This document shows, one piece after another, positions 1 through 14,739 of a stretch of 20,591 nt of DNA; within the stretch, counting starts at the first letter, position 1; each line of letters starts with the position of its first letter. The position numbers and the translations under genes were made by a program. The stretch covers positions 1 through 20,591 of the forward strand of contig LRSR01002512.1 of assembly GCA_001579985.1 (NCBI GenBank). Direction: 5' to 3'. Below the pieces are notes generated by a model. The model saw only the letters and a program-made list of their open reading frames with translations. It did no database searches and had not been told where the DNA came from. This DNA comes from Hypsibius dujardini. Its lineage: Eukaryota > Tardigrada > Eutardigrada > Parachela > Hypsibiidae.

Positions 1-338
1 TCTAAGTTTACGGTGGGTCTACTTCTACTGCGCGAAGCTAACAAGGCAGTACAGTACCAAACTATGAAAAGCTGCAAATGACATGTTATAGTTGTAATAT
101 AATAAGTGAACTAAAAAATTACAAAAGGCTCTGACTGCTTTTACTCAGTATGTACTACGATTAGTAAGAGCCGAAAAAGGCTGTTCTGAAAGAAGCAACA
201 GAAATACATTCAAATCCTTGGTAGATTTAGCCATCCCAGCGATCATGTCAATATTTGATACTAGCTAAAATAGTAAATTAAAAATTTCAGCTACAATGCT
301 TTTTGGTAAAAGTATCAATACAATACGACAACAGTTAC
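1..338. other. Flank 3' of GPCR-A exon 1; no supported gene
   Basis: This AT-rich stretch lies downstream of GPCR-A exon 1 on the minus strand and should hold an intron or the next exon. Read on the minus strand it has acceptor-like pyrimidine tracts ending in AG near 215 and 81. Neither opens a frame that restores the fourth membrane span and following loop seen in the paralogue. The rest of GPCR-A is therefore outside the window or lost. Confidence 0.4.
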
Positions 339-801
339 CGAAAATGCAGACAGTCGCCACAAAAACAGCCTTGCCGTGACTGATGGTGGTGCGGTAACGG
401 ACGGCAAACTCCACCGACAGCCAACGATCAAGGCTGATGGCAAGATTGGCAAGAATGGCGACACAATTGACGTAGACAATCATCACCACCCCGACGAATT
501 TGTCCACGAACGCATTAGTCGGTGTGAGGTCCATATAACGAAGGGGTACAGCGGCGAGGAGCGAGAGACCTGCAAGGAGAGAGGCCACCGCCAACGCGAC
601 ATGGAAAATAACGAAGGGCTCTTTGTTGCGCCAAAGGGTAAAGATGATGAGATTAAAGAACTGCGTGGCAGTCATGACGCTGCCGAATGCGATGGTCGGG
701 AGTTGCGTGGCTATCCAATCCGCCGGCCGTATCGGTGGACATGGCCTGGCCAAGGTCTGGTTGACTCCTGTGTTGCTTAAATTGTGCGTGGAATAATTCA
801 T
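339..801 (-). CDS. Rhodopsin-like GPCR, first exon only (GPCR-A, partial)
   Basis: First exon of a divergent class A GPCR, expected in the plasma membrane; ligand unknown. I start at the ATG at 801 because the protein then begins MNYSTHNLS, with three N-glycosylation sequons before TM1 and an N-terminus like that of the paralogue at 18286; an in-frame ATG at 858 is also possible. Visible are TM1 (about residues 35-57), TM2 (63-87), TM3 (99-125) and the start of TM4. The DRY motif is DRW (125-127), and the TM2 segment LAVASLLAGL seems to have serine where class A receptors usually have aspartate 2.50. About 74% of residues match GPCR-B across TM1-TM2 by eye. The frame would stop at 265 without continuing TM4, so I end the exon at a donor-like TTCG|GTAACT (338/339, phase 1). 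Either there is an intron that GPCR-B lacks or the copy is degraded. Confidence 0.7.
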
Positions 802-1175
802 CTTGCCCCGGTACCTTGTTTCATTTTTCTCGGGAAGATACGAAAGACCTACTGTCACTCTGCGTTTTTTCGTTCGATCGTCGCAACGCTTAGAGAAGTA
901 ACGTCTTAACTAATTGGGTTCTTTGGAGGGATTTCGTACGAGACGCAAATAAACAGATAGAGACAGAGAGTGAAAACACCTGCGTGCACTGCCTCAAAAT
1001 GGCTTGAATTAATTTAATTGGACATTCACAATTGGGGACGCAACTCCAATCCAACCTGGAGTATATCCCGGGCAAACACTTCCATGCCTGTTTGAACCGC
1101 TAATCCTTGCTTTGTGTTTGCGTATTAGTCTCACACATCATTAATGACTGGAATGAGAATTTTGTAGTTTTCATG

Positions 1176-1220
1176 ACCGTTCTTACCGTTTGTGTTTGTG
1201 TCTGTGTCTTTGTATGTGTA
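1176..1220. repeat. GT-rich simple repeat
   Basis: An interrupted TGTGTTTGTGTCTGTGTC-type run. It explains the Val/Cys-rich open frame (many VCVCV repeats) across it, which should not be taken as a protein. Confidence 0.7.
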
Positions 1221-2227
1221 ATATACAGTACCTATGTGTATCCATCCGCGGCTGCATTCTGCACATGCAGTAGTTCACTCGTCTTGAGCATGATGCGTGC
1301 GTGCTAGACGCGGAACGCTTAGTATCCATAGACCGGGGGGGGGGTCAGGTGCAGATATGTTTGGGATCTTTCAGTTTTTACTTATTAATTAAAGCGCGGA
1401 AATGAGCAGACACACTAGCAGGTATAGGCATTAAATGTCCTTTTCATTCATCCATTCTTCTGGCTAAATGTCCGGCTGATTCGTGTCGTTTAACTGAAAA
1501 CTCGAATTTGAACCCTGCTTACTGAGGTAGCGTTACAGAGTAATATATATTGTCCTCAATGCCACCTGTAGGCGGAAGCCCTTTCCGCTACTTACAGCAA
1601 ATCGTCGCTCCATGCAACGCAACTGCTAATAAAATGGTTCGGTTATTTTTCGAATGTTAATATAAGTACATACAAATATCGCTTCGCATATCACGACAGA
1701 CCTTTTCGCACATCCAAATAGACATCCAGACAAAGAGGCAGACGAAAATGTATTAATATTGCATTGCTTGCGATCATTTTGCTATGAAATATTTACAGGA
1801 ACTGTGGGTGTGGTCTGTCCACACAATGCACCCAGAGAACGAATCGGTTCTGTACTGCAGGTCTATTCCGATTTATTCATTCGCCGAAATTGCTCTTTTT
1901 CTTCTCCTTCTACAATTTCCTAGAAACAAAGGCGCCTGCGTAACTTTCGTTGAGACCTTCAGAGGTCCCAGACACATGACTGTGCTTCTCTTTTCTCTGT
2001 TGACCAAATGGAAAGAACCAGCGAAGCGATGAGATGATGCACACAACAAGCATTTAGCTCGAGGCGATTTTTCAGCAGCATCATTCTTCTCTCTCTTGCT
2101 CTCTCTCTAACGATGATGACCAACAGATGAAAAAGTGTTACAGAGGCTACACACAACTCGTTGCACAAGAGAATGCCAGTCGCATTCAAGCCGCTCAAGA
2201 GCAGAAAAGTTGACGTATAGTTTCAGG

Positions 2228-2280
2228 TTTTTTTTTCTCTAGCTCTCTCTCTCTCTCCCTTTCTCCGTCTCTCACGTCTC
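2228..2280. repeat. T-run and CT-rich tract upstream of the kinase gene
   Basis: A T run followed by repeated CTCTCT and a CCCTTTCTCC segment; a shorter CTCTCT tract lies at 2084-2110. Both are 250-450 bp upstream of the first coding exon. Such tracts are simple repeats, and in arthropods also typical targets of GAGA-type factors, but a regulatory role here is only inferred. Confidence 0.5.
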
Positions 2281-2538
2281 ACCTCACAGGTCTTACAGAC
2301 ATAGACAGACAGACACTGGAAATTTATCTTGCACAAGCACTTGTTGACGGCCACTGTTTGGACTACTTCCACCGTCGCACATTCTCCTCCAATCTCCAAT
2401 CGGTCTATTCATTCATCGCACTCTTTCATCTAATCTTTACAAGCGGAAAGATCCCCATTTTTGACTGCCTTTTATTGCTGAATATCATGTGAATAAATCC
2501 TTGTCGCGAGGAACTCTATCTTAACCCTGGGAAAAAGG

Positions 2539-2601
2539 ATGCGGAGAATTGTGCCGCTGTCGTCATCGCATCTGTATGATAAACATCTTTGCCTGGATTG
2601 A
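2539..2601 (+). other. Possible upstream ORF before the receptor kinase start
   Basis: An ATG at 2539 opens a 20-codon frame that ends in TGA at 2599-2601, one base before the chosen receptor ATG at 2603. It lies in a different frame from the receptor. It matters only if the transcript starts upstream of 2539, which the sequence does not prove. Confidence 0.35.
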
Positions 2602-2602
2602 T

Positions 2603-9525
<6,923 letters not shown>

Positions 9526-9704
9526 ACGCCGAAATCTCTTGGTTATACTACTGTGGTTATGTAAAGGGTGCTTGAGATTTGTGTTGAGGTGTTTTCGTTG
9601 GTCCACGCCGTAATGTCTCTTGGTTCATTCAAACTCTTTTAATTTGTGATATCGATTCAGTACCCACAGCAGCGAGTACACACGTGGCCATAATCTTGGG
9701 TGGC

Positions 9705-9945
9705 AGACTTTAAGTCAAAAAGAGTGGTCCGAGTCGAGCCGAATTAAATCACCGCCCGCACTCGCTCTTAACCACAGATGACCATGTAGTCTTAATTGAA
9801 TTGATAAATTGATTGAACTTGTTTATTTTGCCGAAATTTGGAGCAGCTTGCTCAATCTAATTAATTTCGCTGGGCCGGGCATCAAATCAAAGATTGAGGA
9901 GAAAGCAGTGGCAAGCTCTAGCCAAGAGTGGCTCAAACTCAAACC
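9705..9945 (-). repeat. Second, shorter copy of the foldback element
   Basis: Read on the minus strand from 9945 down, about 40 of 50 bases match the left arm of the intron 1 element (3518-3568), including GTTTGAGCCA and TGCCAC. Further down, the segment at about 9792-9821 resembles the right-arm start (GTTCAATCAAT), and about 9710-9745 resembles the outer right arm. The centre is much reduced. The copy overlaps the 3' end of the defensin-like gene and supplies its stop codon and AATAAA. Confidence 0.5.
9822..9827 (-). terminator. AATAAA polyadenylation signal overlapping the defensin-like stop codon
   Basis: On the minus strand the frame ends GCA AAA TAA AC, so the TAA is part of AATAAA. 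This would give a very short 3' untranslated region and lies within the foldback-derived segment. Confidence 0.4.
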
Positions 9946-10146
9946 GCACATGCATAGTCCTTTGCCGTCGTAATTACAGGTCGTGACATTGCGGTCCTCC
10001 TTTGCGGCCTGACCCTTGCACACTACGCCGCAATCCTCCTTACCGATCCCGCTAGGACAGCGGACTTTGAAAGCAGATTGGGCGCTGTCCACCTCAGCTA
10101 GAGCCAGCTGAAAGGCACCCAAAATAAATACACTGTTACAGTGCAT
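9823..10146 (-). CDS. Defensin-like (CS-alpha-beta) secreted cysteine-rich peptide
   Basis: 107-residue frame. Residues 1-17 read as a short signal peptide (VFILGAFQLALA core, cut after ALA). The next part has six cysteines, C31-x8-C40-x3-C44-x13-C58-x7-C65-x1-C67, the spacing of invertebrate CS-alpha-beta defensins: CxxxC in the helix, CxC in the last strand, disulfides 1-4, 2-5 and 3-6. The segment GKGLCMCG resembles the GKGVCVC end of arthropod defensins. Expected role: secreted antimicrobial peptide; the same fold also serves ion-channel toxins, so activity is not established. Odd: about 40 residues follow the last cysteine where defensins end almost at once, and that DNA matches the foldback element. 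The stop TAA lies inside AATAAA (9822-9827 on the plus strand). Alternative: the TGCCTTTCAG before CTGGCTCTAG (about 10112) is a good acceptor, so the signal start could come from an upstream exon I cannot identify. It converges on the kinase gene 300 bp away. Confidence 0.5.
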   Translation of the reverse strand: MHCNSVFILGAFQLALAEVDSAQSAFKVRCPSGIGKEDCGVVCKGQAAKEDRNVTTCNYDGKGLCMCGLSLSHSWLELATAFSSIFDLMPGPAKLIRLSKLLQISAK

Positions 10147-11430
10147 GACCGCCTACTTAATCCCTGAGCACAGAAGATTATCTGGTGTATGCGATGTAAG
10201 AAGGGTGAAATTTTCGATCTCTTTGGTTCGCGGAAAGATCGGAAAATCTTCGGAAGGACAGCGGATTTCTTACATGCTTTTGTACTTGAGCAGTTGCGGT
10301 GCAGGTTGTCACTTTCCATCATGCTCATTAATTCTTATCTTTTCAGACATATATCAGCGTCAGTCAGTGAATATGTTTTGCCGGATGTTGCAGTCAAGAA
10401 GAGGATAAGCTCCCAACATAATTAAACAGTCAGGTAGGCAAGTGGCCAAGGCTGATTTAATGCCCCCGCAGTGCTGGCATGTGACGGAGCTATAAATCCG
10501 AACATCGATGAGCATCAAACATACCCGTGTCAGGTGCGTTTTCTACAAATGTGCTGGACCATATGTGCCCCCTTTGACGGAGTAGCTCAGTTCGCGGGTA
10601 AATGTGTGATACAGAATAAAGCCGGAGTTATAGTGATTACAACGTGCAAAATAAAAATTGAAATTTTATCCACTTTTGACTTGAAGTCGTAACTGTATGG
10701 GTATGCATTCGAACAATGGTCCAAACTTATTCTTAACAACACACCCAATAATTAATAAGCAGTAATCCACAGCATCATTGAATTTAGCTTTATGCCACTG
10801 CAGTTTCTGTTGTTGAATACACTATTAGGTTGTGTGAGTTTTCGCTTACAGTTTAATTTCTTTATTTTCTACAATTTCGGCTTTTAGTCTTGCCAATTAA
10901 AAGGCATCAAGATCGCCAATGCCCAAATATATCCTCATTCAATCATTCCCTTTTATAGTGAACTCTAACTGTCTATGATAATGAAGCTCCTTTGTGGAAT
11001 GACGAACGGGCTGTTTATACTGTGTATTTTTGATGAAAAAGATCAAAGGCTCAAGACTCAAATAAAGTCCCACATTGGTTGTCGTGAGAGACCATCAAGT
11101 ATCATTCAAATACTAACCTCTTATACACTTTATACCACGCGATACGTCAAGGGCAGGAGTTTCGTGAAAAAGGGCATGCAGAAACAGCAGTGAATGAAAG
11201 ATTATTCAAAATCTGGCGGTTCCGGTATTCGTACGATGATGTTACGTATACCCGCCTCAAATAAATTAATAGCTCGATTATGACACTTGAATTTAAATTA
11301 GACTGACTCCACTATCTTTTTTATACTTCTGGCAGCACGCAAACTCCACCTCATGGTCGTGCAACCTATAACAGTTTACTGTTGTACCAAGAAGAATATT
11401 CTCTTAAAAACTTAATGAAAATAACGTCCA
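10147..11430. other. Intergenic spacer, no firm gene
   Basis: Lies upstream of the defensin-like gene (minus) and of the plus-strand genes. A plus-strand frame at 10472-10692 follows a strong acceptor (CCCCCGCAG) and has cysteines spaced C-x7-C-x3-C-x12-C-x14-C, but no start or signal exon could be joined. A CAG|GTGCGT donor-like site lies at 10533/10534 and a TATAAAT at about 10491. The rest is AT-rich with unremarkable short frames. Confidence 0.35.
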
Positions 11431-11432
11431 TT

Positions 11433-11442
11433 ATATATAAAG
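11433..11442 (+). promoter_or_regulatory. Candidate TATA box (TATATATAAAG)
   Basis: TATATATAAAG lies about 25-30 bp upstream of TTCATTG (about 11465), which fits an arthropod-style initiator. It could drive the small frame at 11491 or the 5' leader of GPCR-C at 11851. Confidence 0.5.
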
Positions 11443-11490
11443 CCCCATTGAGAGGAGTTCCCTTTCATTGTTGAGAGCTTCACCTCTGGC

Positions 11491-11586
11491 ATGGCTGACG
11501 ATAACAATAATAATCCACATTTTAATATCCGAAACAATGTCCTCCTGGGATTCGTTCAAGCATGTTTGAAGCTGAAGGGCCCTTGA
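11491..11586 (+). CDS. Candidate small peptide gene, 31 codons
   Basis: A 31-residue frame, beginning MADDNNNNPHF, starts about 25 bp after the candidate initiator and ends in TGA. AATAAA follows about 50 bp later at 11638. The C-terminal half (NNVLLGFVQACLKLKG) could be amphipathic. No family is recognised and no signal peptide is evident. TATA, initiator, ATG, stop and polyadenylation signal are spaced as in a complete transcript of about 190 nt, but this may be chance or the first, partly non-coding exon of GPCR-C. Confidence 0.25.
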   Translation: MADDNNNNPHFNIRNNVLLGFVQACLKLKGP

Positions 11587-11637
11587 ACCTCGGGATAATT
11601 TTGCAATATATTATTCCTCACCTATAAAGTCAAGCCA

Positions 11638-11643
11638 AATAAA
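11638..11643 (+). terminator. AATAAA polyadenylation signal
   Basis: A canonical hexamer 52 bp after the stop of the 31-codon frame. If used, the transcript would end before GPCR-C begins. Confidence 0.3.
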
Positions 11644-11850
11644 ATTTAGAGCGGGTTGACTTTCCCCCATACATACTGACTTTATGCATTTTATTTAGTG
11701 ACCTTTCTGTCATTATTCTCCAACAACGAGGACAGCTCTTCTAAAACAAAACGATGTAAAGTAGTTTGTGTTTTCGGTAACTGACATTTCAGTCCTAGCA
11801 AATTCTTCAGTCTCATACTGAACTCCTGGGTTTTAAGATCTGGCTTCAAA

Positions 11851-12377
11851 ATGAGCAATTTTAGTCTGCAAAATAGTACCGGGACAGTTCTAAATGTGAC
11901 TGTTGTACCAGATCACAGCACTCAGTTACTCATCTGGATCACCGCAGTACTGACCATCGCATCGGTCGGAACCGTCGCCAATATCCTCCTGCTCTTAGCC
12001 ATTGCCATCCACAAGCCACTGCGAAAATCCTCAAGCAGCGCCCTCATTGCTCATTGCATCGCCATCGACCTTTATACGACAGCTGTCACCGTACCCACTT
12101 CCACTATACCAGTTTACCTTGGACCTGGATACTACCTTCCGCGTGATTTCTGCAAGTACCAACCGCTTTTTGTCGTGTTTGTCTATCCGGCCGGCATGTA
12201 TGCGACCTGTGTTGTTGCGATTCATCGGCTAATTGCCACACTCTTGCCGCAATTCTTTCCCCGTTTCACTAAAAGGTTAACCCACTTGTTTGTTTGATTT
12301 TGCAGATAGAATGGCAGAACGGACAGACAGTCAGACGGACAGACACACAGACAGACACACAGACAGACCGACAGACC

Positions 12378-12413
<36 letters not shown>

Positions 12414-13247
12414 CAGTTTCGTGACGTTATATCAGACTTGCATATTTGGATTGCAGACGTGTTATTGTAATCCTGATATTGATCCCGTGGATTATGGCGA
12501 TGGCGTCAGATGCTTTTCCAACTGCTGGAATAGGTCTCACTATGCAGCGCTTGAATGCAACAGGAAGTTGCTCATTCGTCGCATCGGGTTCGAGTGGGTA
12601 TTCGGTGCTGGTTTTCACCTTAGTGACTACATATATTCCGACGGCAATAATGGGCGTGAGTTACTTGATGGTCTTCGTAAAAACCTTCTTGGATATACGA
12701 TTTCGAACTGCTAATGGACCTGGAATTCGCCGGAGATTAGAAATCTCACGGACATTGTTTCTGTCCTTCATGTGGCACTGCATCAGCCTCTACCCCCTTA
12801 ATATACTAATTGCTTTCTTCGCCAAAGAATTCTCCGCGAATTTTGGTTTCCAACTAGGCATGCGCTGGCTACTTAACAGTTTCGCGGCAATTAATCCGGT
12901 AACTTTCTTTTTGCAAAACATTTGTTTCAAACTGGAAACGTGAAAGAAATCAATATTAAAAAAACAACATTAAAAATCATAAACAGTAACTCTACATATT
13001 TGTTTTGCCTTTCTATTTTCTTTTGTAATAGGTATTTTATTTGGCGAGCAGCAAATTGTTTCAACAAGGTGTGCGGGAGGTTCTCCGGTGTCAATGGCGC
13101 TGCAGAGGACAAGGACGTTCCGTCAAACCCCTTCACGGTCGAAGCCGGCAGGTCCGCCGACTGCCTCTGGGGACTGATCAAGTGGACGGGACCAGCGCAA
13201 ACAACCAAACATCGAGAGTCGATACAATGCATCGTTTGGCTGATTAG
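11851..13247 (+). CDS. Rhodopsin-like GPCR, complete (GPCR-C)
   Basis: Class A GPCR of 360 residues in three exons: 11851-12275, 12457-12898 and 13032-13247 (GT-AG, phases 2 and 0). The start is ATG in CAAAATGAG, followed by three N-glycosylation sequons (N3, N8, N15). Seen: TM1 about 27-52; TM2 with the conserved aspartate D73; extracellular C101 before TM3 and C180 in loop 2, the usual disulfide pair; TM4 from 143; TM5 about 190-217; TM6 about 240-263 with P255; TM7 ending in NPVFY (288-292), then a helix-8 segment (SSKLFQQGVREVLRC). The DRY motif is HRL (125-127), losing the acidic residue, which often raises basal activity. The tail is Arg-rich with Cys 309 and 313, possible palmitoylation sites. 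It is not close to GPCR-A or GPCR-B. Ligand unknown; a peptide receptor or orphan is most likely. Without removal of intron 2 the frame stops soon after NPVTFF. Confidence 0.82.
12300..12416. repeat. GACA/CAGA tetranucleotide repeat in GPCR-C intron 1
   Basis: Nearly perfect CAGACAGACAGACA runs fill most of intron 1 (12276-12456), the same repeat class as in the receptor kinase introns. Confidence 0.9.
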
Positions 13248-14310
13248 CAATAATAGTTCCGTAATGATATGTATATATAAATATTAATATAGTTACGTAA
13301 ATGTAAATCTAAGCTACTGAAAGTATGCAGTCCCTTGGCAACTTTCCATGGAGCATCTGTCATTCTGACGGGCATTATGATACAGCGAGATAAAAATCCA
13401 TGTGTAGTTATACATGATCGTGGGGAAAAACAAATATGAAAGATCAATAGCACGCATCGTAACTGAGTGTCTTTGCATCGTCAGCTGAGTTGTACACCTT
13501 CTCTAATCGCTTAAAATCTACAGAGCTTTCCGATTTTTTTAGCCACCCAGTCCTTGAGCAGCGGGCAGCAGTCTTACCGGACGGGCGCACTTCGAGATCA
13601 GGGTGTACATTTAAGCCCCCAACAGGCTCTTACCAGTTTTGGGTTTTTTAATCCTTCTGTTCCAGCGCATATTCAAGTGCAATGTCGCTTGACAGGGGGT
13701 CTCGCATACTCACAATGACCGCCACGACCTAAAATGTAGTTCATAATCCCCCTGAGCATCTGGCCATTGGGTGGATCGCCTCGAAGTGGCCACACGGAAG
13801 AGACCGGCCAGTAAGTATATGGACCGACGTTCTAACCATCTTACAGTATATAAACTATAAAAACGAAATGACAAACGAAAATTGTTCATTAAACTATAGG
13901 TGGTGTAAGCCGGGGAGGTGTACTGATCCCCAGCACCCCAGGCCCTTTTGGTAAGGGGAATGAAATCGCGTTGAGAACTGACTCGAGAGTACATATAGCA
14001 TCTCAGTGCAAGCACACATAAATGCGTACGACAATAGATTTGACAAGGTTTTACGATGATTGATTGTGTGCGCGGCCAGTAAGTCAACGGTCAGTAGATG
14101 GGTGGGTAAATGGGGCACATCGGTCGTCCGTCGATCGGTCCATCCTTCAGAAATTCACAAAATGACGTCGGAGAGACAAATAAACATAACAAAACAGAAG
14201 ACACAAAGACGACTGATTAAAAAGAGCTTACGATACACTTCAAGTAACATCGGGCAGCATGAATCATTCTAAAGCAACGTCACGCATGGCCGGGCGAGCC
14301 ACGGGAGTGA
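13248..14310. other. Intergenic spacer; possible repeat at about 13560-13990
   Basis: Starts with the 3' flank of GPCR-C, where no AATAAA is close to the stop. From 13560 to 13990 base composition and wording look repeat-like. The minus strand has two segments resembling tRNA D-arms (GGTAAGAGCCTGTTGG near 13630 and GGTTAGAACGTCGGTC near 13835) and TTCGAGGCGATCC-like text near 13785, as in tRNA-derived SINEs. The 125-codon minus-strand frame over it (13710-14087) has no domain I recognise. Not firm. Confidence 0.3.
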
Positions 14311-14735
14311 ACGTTGGGCAGCGTAGGGCAACGTTTAACAACGTAGGGCAACGTCCACCAACCTAGGGTAACGTAAGACGACGTTGGCAAACAATGGGAA
14401 ATGTCCACCAACGTAGGGCCACGTGAGGCAACGTTCGCAAACGTTAAACAACGTCAAACAACGTGGGGTAATGTTGGGCAACGTCCACCAGCGAGGGGTA
14501 ACGTTCGGTAACGTTCAACGCTATAACGCATAACAACTTTCCATAGCGTTTAATCACCGTGAACAACCTTGGTTAACACAAAGCAACATTGGGCAACGTT
14601 TGACATCGTTACGAAAGTGATTCAAGATTCATCCACGTAAGAGAACGTTGGGGTAACTCGGGCTATGTTGGGCAACGTTGGTCAACTGGGATCAACGTGG
14701 GACAACTCCGGGCGACGTTCTTGAAACGCGAACAA
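14311..14735. repeat. Degenerate 10-bp tandem repeat around ACGT
   Basis: From 14311 to 14520 there are 21 consecutive decamers in exact register; 15 begin with ACGT and most of the others differ from it by one or two bases. Typical units are ACGTAGGGCA, ACGTCCACCA and ACGTTCGCAA. A higher-order unit of 50 bp (five decamers) is visible where GTCCACCAAC recurs at 14353 and 14403, and the GTCCACCA block appears again at 14483. Beyond 14520 the motif continues to about 14735 with shifts of register. No coding potential is seen. Confidence 0.85.
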
Positions 14736-14739
14736 CGAG

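Larger units (their letters stand above)
859..2538. other. Intergenic spacer with upstream region of the receptor kinase gene
   Basis: No supportable gene. GPCR-A runs leftward and the kinase gene rightward, so this 1.7 kb is a shared, divergent upstream region. It contains a GT-rich tract (about 1107-1220), a run of ten G at about 1336, and CT-rich tracts near 2084-2110 and 2228-2280. No convincing TATA box was found before the kinase gene. The short open frames here have low-complexity or unremarkable translations. Confidence 0.5.

Noticed and set aside
376-780. 134-codon plus-strand frame
   Set aside because: It is antisense to the clear GPCR-A exon and its translation has no domain.
12421-12714. 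97-codon plus-strand frame starting in the GPCR-C intron
   Set aside because: It is a shadow frame of GPCR-C exon 2, whose own frame gives TM4 to TM6.
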